Source: Schistocephalus solidus (taxonomy: Eukaryota; Platyhelminthes; Cestoda; Diphyllobothriidea; Diphyllobothriidae). From it: a DNA stretch of 64,000 bases. Numbering within the stretch: the stretch's first letter is position 1; every line of letters begins with the position of its first letter. Position numbers and translations under genes: made by a program. Positions 33,925 through 57,599 of this stretch are shown one piece after another. The notes beneath the pieces are model-generated. The model was not told the DNA's origin. It was given only the letters and a program-made list of their open reading frames with translations, and searched no databases. The stretch is from positions 1-64,000 of the forward strand of contig WEDG01001359.1 of the NCBI GenBank assembly GCA_017591395.1, read 5' to 3'.

Positions 33925-34735
33925 CAGAGTGCTGATGGTTGCGTCGTTGTAATTGAACCAGTCCTGATGTTGCTGGTATGCGCGGCCGAGCACATCCATG
34001 GCGGTGGATTGAACCATATCCCTCACTTGACACCAGAGGTTCTCCACGGAGGTTTCGTCATCTGAGACTGAAAGATTGCATAGCCTGTTGGCCAGTTCGT
34101 TGTTGAAATGGAGATGGTGAGCAGGCACATTCAACAGAACAGTATTCAACCCTCCCGGTGGTCGTTTACCTTGGGGTCTCCTGTGGGATTGCCGACGGCG
34201 CCATACCTTAGAGATGATGAAACGGGGATCCGTCAGCACCGGGGATCGACTTTGTCACTAGCACGTCCTGGTGATCTCCACTCCGAACGAGGACAAATCG
34301 AGCAGGTGTCAGTGTCTCGACTGGGGGTGAACCCAGGTCGACTTTTGCAAGCAGAGCGTTCATAGCTGCGTCGTTGTCATCAAACCAGTCTTGATGCTGA
34401 CGACGGGTGCGGCCGAGGACAACCAGGGTGGTGGATTGGATGGTGTCCCTCAGCTGACACCAGCGATTCTCTACGGAGATGTCCGCGTCGGCGACTGGAA
34501 GGTTGGCTAGTCGGTTGGCCAGCTCGCTGCTGAAATGGAGATGGTGAGCAGGCATATTCACCAAAACAGTATTCAACTTACCTCATGGTCGCTTACCTTG
34601 GGGTCTTCATCGGGATTGAATTCGGAGCCTCATCTGGGAGATGAAGAGGCAGTGATCCGTCAATCCGTCGGCACCAGCGATCACAATGTCACCAGCACGT
34701 CCTGTTTATCTCGCCTCCGGACGAAAACATAGTCC
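33925..34735 (-). repeat. Tandem duplication inside the antisense LINE
   Basis: Two diverged copies of the same linker-coding segment lie head to tail at about 33,925-34,340 and 34,365-34,735. Both encode 'AHHLHFxxELANRL', 'VEN.WCQ.RD..QST...VLGR..QQHQDWF'. Both are also preceded by a piece of the endonuclease end ('DVLVTKSIPGADG'). No such duplication exists in the plus-strand LINE. Confidence 0.8.
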
Positions 34736-35699
34736 AAGAAGTGCCAGTGTCTCAACCGGGCGTGTACCCAGGTCGCCTTTTGCAGCATCGGGAGGCGGAA
34801 GAAGGTGTTGGTCAGCAGTAGACGGTGTTACGCACAGGTTCGCAGAAGAAGGAGGCTGTTATCGTTACACCTACCGAGACCATGGGGGCCAAACGCTCCC
34901 TTCAGGCAGCGTGGTCTGTCACGACGCGGGCGTTGAATTCACCAAGGAAAATTTACTTGTTCTCCTTCGGCACAGTCACCTGTAGCGCGTGAAGGCCCTC
35001 ACAGTATTTGTCCTTCACCGCATCAGGGCTCGTCATTGGGGGAGCGTAGGCGCTGATGATGGTGGCGAACTTGTCTCCCCGAAGAGGCAGGCGGAGGCTC
35101 ATCAGGCGATCATTGATACCCCACGGCAGACAGGGCAGACGTCCCACGATGTCGTTCCGGATGGCAAATGGAACACCAGCGTCACGTCACTCTGCCTTTG
35201 GCCGGCCGCTCCAGAAGAAGGTGTAGCCGGCACCTACCTCCTCCAGCTGACCCTGTTCAGAGAATTGGGTCTCGCTGAGAGCAGCAATGTTCACCTTGTA
35301 GCGCGCCAGTTCGCGAACGACTAGCACTGTTCTCCGTTCCGGTCGGTTGCTCGTGGGATTGTCTAAAAGGTATTGAACATTCAAGGCTGCTAGAGTGAGG
35401 GTATGGTTGGGGGTTGAGAGAGTTGTTGTTGTGGTTGCTTAGAGTTTTTCGACCGCATGTAATTGCAGTCTGTTAGCCACGGTCTGCTGCAGCTGTCGTG
35501 AGACCCAGCATTTGTTTAGGGCACATTTTCTAGCCCCCCCCCGTGAGGGGCTTAGCAGTGCTGTCCATAAATAGGGTTGCTGAGTCATCCCAGGTGGCTA
35601 CCAAACTCCACTATGGGTCATAATTTGGGTTACTGAGAGAACGACCGATTCACCTGGGCCGCCTATGTGATTGCCTGTCGCCTCGCCGTAGGACATTTT

Positions 35700-35880
35700 C
35701 GACCGTGGGGGAGGAGGGAAGGGTGAGGAGCGAGGGAGAAGGGAAGAAGTAAGAGTAAAGGAGAGGAGAGCGACAGAAGAGGAAAAATAGGCGAGAATAG
35801 GGGAGGAGTATAAGTAAGAGGGGAGAGGGCAGTGGGCTGGGAATAGGAGAGGGGGGCACAGGAAGGATGGGAGAGTGGGA
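35700..35880 (-). repeat. Pyrimidine-rich insertion in LINE 5' region
   Basis: About 180 bases of purine-rich plus-strand (pyrimidine-rich minus-strand) sequence interrupt the 5' region of the antisense LINE. The homologous place at about 47,900-47,925 has only a short 'tctgactcccgaatttccc' stretch. The proline- and serine-rich ORFs here are artefacts of composition. Confidence 0.7.
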
Positions 35881-36121
35881 AGAGCAGGGGAATGGAGCAG
35901 ACGTACCGGGTGTGGAGACACACAACACCGGAGACCCTCACCTGGGTTAGCCCGCCGGTCGTGGCGGTTACCCGGGGTGTGGCCACTGGGAAAAACCAGC
36001 TTTGAGGAGCCACAGGGGAGAATTGGGTACCAGCTAGAGGTGGTCACAGGAGTGCTCACCAATTATACGAGACAGATGGAGCGACCAAATACTACTTGTG
36101 TGATGCTACCCATAACTAGAT

Positions 36122-36270
36122 CCCCTTACATCCCGACCGGCGAACCATTGCCAAGAGCACCAACATACACCCACCGCACCCGTCTCAACTGTCCACACTG
36201 CCCATGCACCTTCACATACCATATGGGCCTATCAGGTCACATGCGTTTCTATGAAAACCTGCAGTAGAAC
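36122..36270 (+). pseudogene. LINE zinc-finger end
   Basis: 'TGEPLPRAPTYTHRTRLNCPHCPCTFTYHMGLSGHMRFYENLQ*' in broken-up form matches the last finger block at 11,930-12,050. The second zinc-binding His is replaced by Tyr (FYE for LHE). It abuts the 5' end of the antisense LINE. Confidence 0.75.
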
Positions 36271-36800
36271 ATCGCTGGCTATACCACAACACTACATCTC
36301 TACTCATCGGCCTCTGCACCTCACATGCTCACACACAACACCACAAAACATGCCCTCAGTCTGCATAGCTGATTGAGAGGCAAGTATGATCCTCGGCTCC
36401 TTCTCCATGGGACTCCTCTGTTGCATGTTTGATCTGAGCTTGAGAATATCACGGTGCGATAAAAGCCGTGGCTCGGAAGGTTGCCAACTGACGGGATAAC
36501 TCGGACCGCGTGGTCAGCCTAATGTGTGTTTTGTGTGGAGTGGCTGACTGGTGGACTGATATTCAAGCTGCAATGGCATCTTCTTAATGTGGCCTTTGTG
36601 ACACTCCCACTCCGTGGGATCCGAGCCAGGTGTGGTGGCACGCCCAGGGGCGGCTCCGGCCACGCCAGTCATCTGCACCTTCTTTCACCTCTGGTCTTCT
36701 TGACTCTGTTGTAACATCAGGTCAAGGTGGGGGAAGAGGAGAGAGTATGGTAGCTGCAGCAAAAGGCTACTATCACTTAAAACTAATCCACGCACACTGT
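36271..36800 (+). repeat. LINE 3' tail with C module
   Basis: Continuation of the finger end: 'tgatcctcggctcc' near 36,387, 'gtggctcggaaggttgcc' at 36,468, 'ggctgactggtgg' at 36,541, 'cactcccactccgtggg' and 'taaaactaatccacgc' at 36,778. The terminal 90 bases found at 52,800-52,890 are missing; similarity ends at about 36,800. Confidence 0.7.
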
Positions 36801-37290
36801 AGAGGATACGGTGTACATCGTGGGAGTACGAAGATCGAACGGTCGTGTATTTGCGTGAGAGAAAGAGGTCGATCCGCTCGGATCCCACATCTATTTCTTT
36901 AAAATAAACAATTAATCGCACTTTAAAACTATAATGACGCGCTAGTTTTCGTGGGCTGGAATTTTGATGGCTGGTGGATTAGTTTGGACTTATTTCTATC
37001 CGAGGTCCAGGTTGCAGAGTTTCCCCCCTTATATGATAACCATGTCATTATCATTTAAGTAGAATCCGGGGTACCACCACAAATGAATCCTGTTAAGCGT
37101 GTGGTTTGGGAATAAGAAACTTTTATTGAAAAACCGGGAGGTACTGTAGTAACCATGACAGGAGCACATCACTCCAATTAGAAAGATCTCGTCATAATGG
37201 AAGTTTCTTGGGGGGGGGGGGATAGCTAGGCACAAAGATTTCAAAAGCCTGGGAATCACACCAAGCACGCATCAAAGGGACCCAAATGTA
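36801..37290. other. Unassigned
   Basis: No gene. A run of 12 or so G residues occurs at about 37,209-37,221. Confidence 0.5.
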
Positions 37291-37413
37291 CCTGTCATCC
37301 AATCAGACGTCAGCCTCCGGAATTGGTTTCTCTGTCATCCAATCAGACGTCAGCCTCCGGAATTGGTTTCTCTGTCATCCAATCAGACGTCAGCCTGCCG
37401 AATTGGTTTCGCT
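37291..37413 (+). repeat. 40-bp minisatellite, three units
   Basis: Three units of about 40 bases starting at 37,292, 37,332 and 37,372. Each contains 'tcatccaatcagacgtcagc' followed by a CCGGAATTGGTTTC-type end. The third unit has a small change (CTGCCG for CTCCGG). Confidence 0.95.
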
Positions 37414-38289
37414 GTATCTACAACGGTTTGAGATCAGATCAGATAGGGAAGAAAAAAAATATAGAAAAGGAATGGTCAACAAGGGATCTCCATAATACTG
37501 TCTCCTCGTGTGAGACCGATGTTGCAGCGGTTCAGAGATAGGGATGTTGACCGGGATGCTGAAACCAACTACAGGGAGGATTTCCACCGTGCAGACACCA
37601 TATCAAAGGGGCGTAAGCGTTGACATCCAGGAAGGAGTTCGAATGGGAGTTTTCCAGTGGTGAGGGAGGAGAAGAGGGATAAAAACCGAGAAACGAAGCG
37701 TCAATGGGGAAATTTAACAGCTCGGCTGTGGGGGAAGCAGGCGACCCGAGGAGCATAGTTTGTGTTTGTTAAAGTGGGCTGCAAAAATGAGACCATTAGG
37801 ATCGCTGGAACATGAAGTAATTTTATCGGAAGTTTCAGATTCTCGCTCTAACCTCAGAAACACTCGCAGGCAGGTGTGATGAGGGCACCAGGAGTCCAGT
37901 ATTTATAGGACGCAGTTTTCATACCTCACTTCTGGGAGGATTTTGGTGATACCGGGTGGTAAGTTTCACAGAACTTTGCTTGGCTTCATCACCCGACAGA
38001 GAGAAGAGGTTGCGCGACTGACCGAAGTGAATGTGACACAGAGCCTGGGAGCAAACGCATTCAAGCGGGAGAGTAATCCGGCCAGTTAGGTGCTTTGAGA
38101 TTCCACTCCCACTCCTGTCCTTATTTTTGGGCAAATAACCGAAACTGACGGAGCCCGGTGCAGGGAACCGTTTTGCCCGATTGCGGATGGTTGGAATGAC
38201 AGGCGTTTCGCGTAGGGTAGGGGGGGGGATTCATGAATGACAAGATGTCAGTGCACTTATGTGCTGCAGAGAACTGTTGGAGGTGTTGT

Positions 38290-38375
38290 AAGACACGAGA
38301 ATATTAATCCCCTCTACTGATAATATTAATCAGATCAGAATATTAATCAGATCTGTACGAGAATATTAATCCCCT
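38290..38375 (+). repeat. AATATTAAT short repeats
   Basis: The motif 'gaatattaat' or 'taatattaat' occurs four times in about 80 bases. Two of these sit in the longer unit 'acgagaatattaatcccct'. Confidence 0.8.
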
Positions 38376-41210
38376 GTATTGCAGGTACTACCCGGTACTA
38401 CCCTGTGAGCTAAATTTCAGAGGAAGGCTAGTGTTAGGTTTAGCATGTAGAATAGTAAAGCTTACGTTTATGGAAGCTAGTGTTGAGTTGATGTTTATTC
38501 AGGGTTAGGGTTGGAGTAAGAATTATGGTAACCTCTTAATTTATCACTAGGCCATCTGTAGTATTGGGCAGGTCTATATAGCTTTTCCAACCGACACTTG
38601 ACATGTTTGCAGTCGTTTTGACAGAAAACAGCTTCACTATCTCGAGTGAGTCTTGTTAAATCGGTTGCCAGTTCCTAGTACGAGGTGAAAACTCCAAACT
38701 TGGTGAGAGAGCAGCAGAATGCGAACGAGCTATGTTTTGTAACAAACACTTCAATTTGCCAGGAAAAATGCTCTGTGATCATCATGGCCAAGATACAAAC
38801 GAGAAAAGTCCACGAAGGTTCATATTTTAGCATCCAACAGACATTAGTCATTTTTACAATCTTTTTGACGGACAACATTTGACGATATCGAGTGAATCTC
38901 GCTAAAGGTTTTAACCATTTCAACCATGAGATGAAAACAATCTAACTGCGCCAGATGAAATACAACATTGGCGTTAATAACTAACCGGCACACACATCTT
39001 AAAGACCCGTTTGTTGAAAAGCAGTTCAGCCAAGATGTTCAAAGAGTGTTATTTGGTTTCGGGATGCTAGTGGTACTTTTCCGGCGTTTTATGCTTTTCG
39101 TGAGCGAATCACAAGGTTGAGATGCCGTTCACAGGGCCTATCAGTGAGCGCCATTCCCCCTAGGGACAAGGTACGGGGTAACCTAGAGGACGCCAACGGT
39201 AACCCAGTAACTCATTTAAGGACAAGAATCTACCCCAGCCCAAGAATCATCCGGTTACTCAATGCCAGGACTAGTTGATACAGTCAGGCTGTAGGAAGAA
39301 TAGTTGGGTGCTCAGAGCATGACAGTTGTTAGGACATGTCATTCTAGGGCATTCTATGCGATCAAAGTTGGTGCTATTATTGGGAATTAGTGGGCAGACG
39401 TGGGTGAGTGAATGTTTGAGTGCACAGCTGATACACCCATGGAAACTGATTAGCCGGTGTGAAACTCAACTGGGTGTTTGGTCAAAAATCTACCTTCCTA
39501 TTTTATTTAGGCACATGTAGTTCACAGCGGCTGGCGTCAAAATAGGTTGTGAAAGGAATTCCCCGATATGTAGATTTTTATCTTCGCGAGCGCTATGAAT
39601 GTTATAGTTACACATAACGGTTAGTGTTAGGAGATGGGCTGTGGTTTGAATTCAGGGTTTTCCGTTTAGGGTTAGAATTGTAGGGCTTGTGTTTAAGTTA
39701 CGGTGCCAACCTGAAGTTACGGCTCGCACCTCTGTCTCGTTATGAATCATAACTAACGCAGGGGAGCGATTTTGACATGCGCTTAGACCAAGCGGGGCTT
39801 AATAAGGTGACGAGGCGAGAGCCTAGTGCAGCAGTTTAAGTTCTTAGGGAAAGACCCAAGTCGCGACGGCCTTCTGATCCGGTCCCGCACGAGAAGGGGG
39901 ACCCCAGTTTAGAGAATAGTGTGTTCGGTAAAAAAAACCATCGGAGAAGGGGTTGGAAGAAGTTGGCAGCCGAACAAGGGCACGCCTGGTGCCGCGGGTG
40001 CGATGTCCCAAGTGTGAGACAGTGACGAGGCCATGTGTGAATCAGCCTTGATGATGATTGGCCGGTTTGGACAGCCGGAATCGGCCGTCACTGGTGCGCA
40101 CGAGCAAGTTTTCGTGACAGGTTTAGCGTTGCAACATGTGCACGGAGTCGGACCACTACAAGTCCAGTAACTTTCGTAAACCTCTTTATTTAAAGCAATA
40201 AACCCAACCAGAGTCTCCAGAGTTGTCACCAAACCCGAAGCTAAAAATGAACAATGTTCAGGGTGTCAGAACGACTGTTATCCATGATGGTCGATGGACA
40301 CTAGAGGCTTCTAGGAAGAAAACAAAGCTTCGTTTACGGTGGCCACCTAGTACTCTGATGCTTCAGTTGGTGACAGGGAGGTTATTTGATTCAAGGCACA
40401 AGCCCTGTTCAGCGGCTACCGTACCTCATATTTCTTGTTTAAATATAAATTAAAAAACCGATGGGGCGAATTCGATAGGCCGGTGGTTCCTTCCCATCTC
40501 ACGCAACGCAGGTTCTGGTTTCCAAAGTCTGTTTTAACGGTGTTTTAATTGTTTAATCAGGTACCAATACCCCCACAGATGAGCGGCGACCGCGACTAGC
40601 AACAGTGATGATACTTGGCGGGTCCAGGTTGGCTTACAATAACTTTTTATCAGGTGTGTGCATTTTTATTTTTATGGGGTCCATTGCAACAAGTGAGATC
40701 GGCATGATTAGCAGAATAGGCCATCTGAATGGTAATAATTATTATGGTGATACCTACAATAAATGCAGACTCGAAATACGCACAAATACCCACGCAACTT
40801 TGGGATGACCCAACTTCCATGACATCCCGAGCCAGGACTGGCGCGGGCGAAGGCGCCTTAGAACCCCCAGGACACTGGTAACTTATGAACGAGGAGCATG
40901 CTTTGTAGATATTGACAAACCGTCTAGTGCATAACCGACTAATCACTAATCTAATTACTCAGGCCCCAGAAAACCCCATAACAACGACCACAGAGAAATG
41001 GCTCCCTCCCTGTCCATAAACATCTTATCACGCAAGAGAAGAGACGAAGATTAAGGCACGAACAAAATCTCCTTTAAATTGGATGGCAGCAATGAGGAAG
41101 GCTAAGTCGGAGAGGAAATGAGGAGTCGAAAATAACTGAGGTCTGCAAAAAGAGGCTGGCATACGAATTTGAGGAGGCAATCTCGATCGAGCGTGAGTAC
41201 ACAAATAAGG

Positions 41211-41260
41211 GGAAAAGGGGAGTAGCGGGGAGGGGGCGCGGGGTGGGGGGGGGGGAAGGA
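41211..41260 (+). repeat. G-rich tract, G-quadruplex-capable
   Basis: Six or more runs of at least four G within 50 bases on the plus strand, which meets the usual sequence rule for a G-quadruplex. Confidence 0.7.
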
Positions 41261-43937
41261 GCCGAAATAGGAAACACAATTTCTACATCAAAAACCTAAT
41301 CTCTCAGAAGAACACGCCTTCACACGGAAACCAGGGTCACTGAGTTTTGCTGGACACTCGGCCGTCCATTCGTCCCCAACCCCTTCGAGCGATGGATTCT
41401 GAGGTAGGTGAATCGCTGGAGGGGGTGGGGAAGGGCGAGGGGGAGACAGGGCTGGGGTCGGTTTAAGGAACAAGGGAAACGGAGGCGAGCGTCTGATCAT
41501 GATCCCGGAGCATGATGGGAGAAGGCGTTAAGAGAAGCGTTGCAGGAAGGACTTATGAAAGTCTGCCAAGTCGGCCATCACGCTGCGCATCTCTGGCACA
41601 GATGGGAGAATAGTGGTGCTGCATGAGGAAACATCGATTAGTTATATAACTATCCGGCCATCTATAGGAATAAGAGGACACTACGTGGCTGATGGTCGCC
41701 TTATAGTAGATGCTGTAATAATAACAATGGCACCGTAACGGGGCAAAAGACCAGCTGAGCACACGAGAACGTGCAATACTGGACTGGGGAAGATATATAT
41801 GAATGGCGTCATCATAGCGGCACTCAACTAGTGTAATACTGCACTTCAAATAGTTCCCATCCCCCCCCCCATCTTGGTGTGCGCTGGACAAATATGGGAC
41901 CAGATTGAGGCGGCGCACGCGTTAACCGGTCTGCGCGGAGTCCGCCTAGACACAGGCTCGCGCCCATCATGCGCATCACATCCCCGCACCGGGTGGCTGA
42001 CCGGCTTGGGTACCAGGGAGAAGGAGAAGAGAGTGAAGTCGACGCTGGCCACTACGTTCCAACGACATTTCCGCGCATATTCCTCGCTATAATCACTCTA
42101 GCGTAATTAAAAACTATCACGATATGCTAAAAGCCGCGAATTGTTAGGTGGTCAACTGAAGACTTAACTCGGTCCTCCCAGAAAGGGAAAACATGCTGCA
42201 ATCATTCTTTCTTCATATGGCATTCCCGTTCATTTGGGATCCGAGGCGACTCAATCCTGTTTCTGTGAAAGTTGGGTCCATAGTGTCCGGGCAAGGTGTG
42301 TGTGTGTGGCACGTGTAGACGGACTGTCTAGTTTCGTGAGCCACTGCGCTTGATCCAGCCGCCGGTCGTCCTAACTTAGTCTTGTTATCAGGCCTAGGTG
42401 AGTGTGGGACAAGAGCGTGGCAAACATGCTGTCAAAGTCTGTTATCATGATAGACGGGCAGTCCCCGTCCCGTAGTCACCCTGCTGTGGAGCCCACGGGT
42501 TTACATGGCCGTTGAACTGGGGGTGGCTGATTAAGGCTGCAGATACAAGGGCAACGAAGGTAACGAAATTTAACGGTCACGTCATCCAACAGGGCCAGGC
42601 ATTGTCGATTTTAAGTGCTTAAACCACTGTACATAAATGGCTGGTGTTCGAACTCTCCTAAAATGCTGAGAGTACTTCCTAGAGCAATAATCAGAACAGG
42701 GTTGCATCAGCAGAAGGAAGGCTGGTATGATAATTTCTGGCTTCTTTTCCACCATCAGCCAACCACACTTTAACCCGGATGCCCACGATCTGAGCTCACA
42801 TTCAAAAATCGAAGAGGGCTTTCAGGTCCAACGATCCATCGCCTAAGATATCGGTCACGCCTTCTCAATTTCGATGACGAATATCCAAAGTGGCACGAGA
42901 GGGATGTTCACCGATTTATCCGGATTGCAAGAAATGCTCATTTTTCGGTGCAATCAGAATATATCTTTGAGGACCAATCTCAGGTGCTAACGCCTGTTTA
43001 ATATTCCGATTCTGAAATACGGCCTCGGGTCTGTCAAATGTCAGTGAAAGCATTATTTTAAAACAGTTGAAAAGTTCGAACGAAGTGTTTGTGAAGAACT
43101 TTGCTTCCTAGACAAGTGGGGATGCAAGCCCTCTGCGGACATTGGAGGAATCTATCACCATTATCTACACTCCAGTTGGAGAAAGCTAACCTACTGAGGA
43201 TAAGGACTACCGATTGAGTAGAACACGAATGCTAATGTCTAATCCTGTCGTGAGAGGGTTAAAAGACGTGAGGCCGATTTAGCTGTACGATATTTCCTCA
43301 CAATATTGATCACGCCACACACTTGACCTATCATGACATCCCAAAAGCGATGACTAGGAGGGCGGTATAGCGTGGGCCTCCGAGCCGACTGAAAAGGCTC
43401 CCTACAATCCTCCCATGTGGGAGATGAAGGCGACTAAGATCGGCCTCATCTGAGTTGGGGGACCAACACATGTGCGGCAAGTGTAGACGACAGTCTTACG
43501 CCAGGTCACTAGCTACAACTCAAATCATCTTCACTGCATCTTTCAAACCACGATGGGTGTGGAAAGGGAAGCGAGGTAGATTCTGCGCAGGTGACAGTCG
43601 GCATAATTAGAGTTGCGCACAAACCGCTGCCACCTGCCCTTACAGTGGTGGTGGCGGCGGCAGAATATGACAAAGGCCTTACAGTATAGTGCAAAGGCGA
43701 CAATTAAGCATTAGAACAACGGCGCTTTCAGGGAGATTACGAACTGCCCGACATGTCAGGTATTCATTCAGCAGCTGCGGTCAATGTTTGGTTGAAAGGT
43801 TATAGACAAGAGCCTGCAACAACCACCGAATAAACCCGATCAAAAGGTTCTAGACTGCATCACGTTCTCGTCAGAACCACTTCTTGCATATTTTTGAATA
43901 AAAGCGCCAACGCCCTCTACCAGCGGGCAGAAACTCA

Positions 43938-55371
<11,434 letters not shown>

Positions 55372-55374
55372 CAC

Positions 55375-56770
55375 GCGTAGATGAGCAATATTGAGAGGTT
55401 AACTGCAGCTAACAGAGGCTCGGCCCTGAGTTCAAAACACAAGATTTTATCAAGCCAATTAAAGGGAATATGAAGTGATCGCATTAAACAAAATAAGGTC
55501 CATCTAGCGTAATTAAAATATAGACGACTGTTTTCCTTAAGGTTATGAACAAAATAATCGAGAAAACTACTATCGCCATATTGGAGTATTTTATTTAGTT
55601 TCCTAGTCTCCCAATGAAGAAGAATGCCTGTCAATCCTGCTTTACTCACCAGCCTCAAATTAATCGATTCAAGCGTATAACCGATAAAAAAAATTCATGT
55701 CCCAGTGTTGCGTCCTGTTTTTATCCTTTCCTTAAGAGAGGTTAATATCCTTCGATGAGGGTGGTCTTTCAGAATCTACAAATAGGTCTTCGGTGTGTTG
55801 ATTTCCTGAAAGGAGGAGATTAGTAACCTGTTCGGTCGTAATCATACAATATATTAGTCTACTTATTTTCGACGTAAGAGGATGGAATACGGTTGTGAAA
55901 ATTAATTAGATGTAGTGAAATATACATAACGGTTAACGATACAGTAAGTGAAAATGAAAACTAGTAATAGTTAATGAGGAGGAGTTGGTTGGAAGGTAGA
56001 TGATTGACTTGGAGTTGGCTCCCTAGGGGTGTCCTGTGGACCGGCCGTTTGTGATGAAAGCGAAGACATGGGGACTAGGGAAACGAAACAGAAACTAATT
56101 TATTATCTTCAAGCTACCCACCTTAACTCAGTCAATCGACCGTTACATGAGTTCCGGTTTAATATATTATCATTTCTAACGGATTTGAAGAGTTATTTCA
56201 TCCCGAATGAGCTCCAAGACGCTTAGTGAAAAACTTTGAAAAGAAGGGACCTAAAATATTACAGTCAGGGTAAAAACGGACCACGCGCGATGCCGCAACA
56301 GTGTATAAAAGTTAAGGAAAGCAGTATTTTAGGCAGGTGAATGAAAAAAAACCGAAAAATAAATCCAAGGACACAAATGTTTTGAAGATCCATTTTACAT
56401 GAAATGGCTCGTAAGGAAAGTATCCATCCAAGACCGCAATATGGTAGTCCAAATCCAAAAGATCTTTCAAGATGGGCCTCTCGTTAGAAAGAAAATGCAG
56501 GATATCCGACCAAGACGGTGGAAAGTAGTCTTTGGGAAGCAAACGCCAGGTAGATCTACTGCTGTCTCAAATTTGCAAACTTCGTAACAATCACCGTGGT
56601 CGGAAGAAAATGAAAGACACTTCTCACAGAATTGAAAAGATGTCAATACCAGCGGATATTAACTGGAACCTAGTAAAAACAAATGCAAAAAACTGGGTGT
56701 TTTTATGGGCTAATTCGTTGAAACTGATGGCAACCAAGCCGAACAACATCCCTATTAAATACCCATTGAT
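55375..56770. other. Region 5' of ALT, no gene seen
   Basis: Would hold the ALT promoter, 5' UTR or an upstream exon. I see no clear core promoter element or coding exon. Short ORFs on both strands have no recognisable domain. Confidence 0.45.
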
Positions 56771-56774
56771 ATGA

Positions 56775-57590
56775 ACCCAGACAGGGTACTGGACATATCT
56801 TGTGAAATATCCACATGTAATCTCCGGCGTAAGAAACAACAAACAATCCCCAGTGATCGACAGAACAAAACAAAATGTAACTTATACACACAAATGTGCA
56901 GAGCCCATTCAACAAAATTGGAAGAAATCAAACTGGCCGTGGATAGTTTACAACCTGACTTCATAGTTATAAGAGATACATGTTTAAACTTAACAAATCA
57001 AAGACGCAAATAAAAGACGCAAACTTTCTGTAGGCCCCCTCGGGGTAGGGTGAGGGATTTGCAATGTTTATACGAGATAACATTGACTACATTCCGGATG
57101 GGCCATCACCAAATAGGACCACGTTTTGGGCATACTTAGGTGTAAATTGAAAGTCTCAAACCACCCGAACCTCCACATTGTCATTGTTTATTGATCTCTA
57201 GGACAGTGGGTGGACACGGAAGAGGCCTTCATTATGGAGGTAAAGCAAATCTGACGTAGCAAACACGTATTAATACTTGGAAATTTCAATTCCTCCGACA
57301 TCGATATGAACTCGATGTACTGCTGACGATGGGAAAATTCATTCGAATTTAACTATCTCCAGTTAGTAGTTGACAAGTTCATTACTCACCATGTCAAAAT
57401 GGACACATAGTTTTGAAATGGACAGCCATAAAGCTGTTTGTATCTCAGCATTAGTAGAGACGACATCTGAACCTTGGATTTCGTTCTCACACGCCCCTTG
57501 GACGAAGTGATCAGTGCGTTCTTACTTGGGAGTACAGTCATTTAGGCAAATGCGCATGGATCTCTTCAGACGGTTAACTTTTTGAAGGGA
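56775..57590 (+). pseudogene. CR1/L2-like LINE endonuclease remnant
   Basis: Broken frames give 'YTQMCRAHSTKLEEIKLAVD', 'LQPDFIVIRDTCLN' (56,880-56,990), 'GFAMFIRDNIDYI' (57,055-57,095), 'HVLILGNFNSSDIDMNSM' (57,265-57,320), 'FVLTRPLDEV' (57,480-57,510) and 'LGST'. This is the order of a CR1-like AP endonuclease: 'NxRSLxxKxDEL', 'xPDxIxITETWL', 'GDFNxPxIDW', 'DLVLT', 'LGxSDH'. The RT part is not found downstream, and stops are frequent. Confidence 0.6.
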
Positions 57591-57599
57591 TTAGATTGC

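Larger units (their letters stand above)
32016..36120 (-). mobile_element. LINE, antisense, nearly full length
   Basis: A non-LTR retrotransposon read on the minus strand. The 5' non-coding part (36,120-35,390) matches 47,662-48,300. The endonuclease begins 'LARYKVNIAALSETQFSEQGQLEEVGAGYTFFWSGR' (35,330-35,190), then '[28 protein letters not shown]'. A linker is duplicated in tandem. RT follows (33,801-32,470) with 'PGLDAVRAEIYKHGGPQLM', '[17 protein letters not shown]' and '[11 protein letters not shown]'. The end is 'KTGAAIYETNGIAAVKTKR' near 32,170-32,110. The endonuclease is of the type annotated 'craniofacial development protein 2-like'; the clade (RTE or relative) is not settled. RT motif A is deleted. 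Unlike the plus-strand copy it has no zinc fingers. Confidence 0.85.
37414..43935. other. Long stretch without an assignable gene
   Basis: About 6.5 kb between the minisatellite and the last ALT exon found. It holds AATATTAAT repeats (38,290-38,375), TTAGGG-like snippets (38,505-38,520 and 39,650-39,675), a G-rich tract (41,211-41,260) and a C run (41,857-41,867). The missing last ALT exon (about 30 codons) may lie here; I searched for an acceptor followed by an 'MTIL'-like start and found no convincing match. Confidence 0.5.

Noticed and set aside
35598..36062. 154-codon proline/serine-rich antisense ORF
   Set aside because: Caused by the pyrimidine-rich insertion in the LINE 5' region; not a protein gene.
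37292..37413. CRISPR-like short repeats
   Set aside because: Units are directly adjacent without spacers, and the genome is eukaryotic; this is a minisatellite.
39326..39345. Candidate last ALT exon start (acceptor followed by Met-Thr)
   Set aside because: The following codons read CPNNCHAL, unlike the expected ILPP-type sequence.
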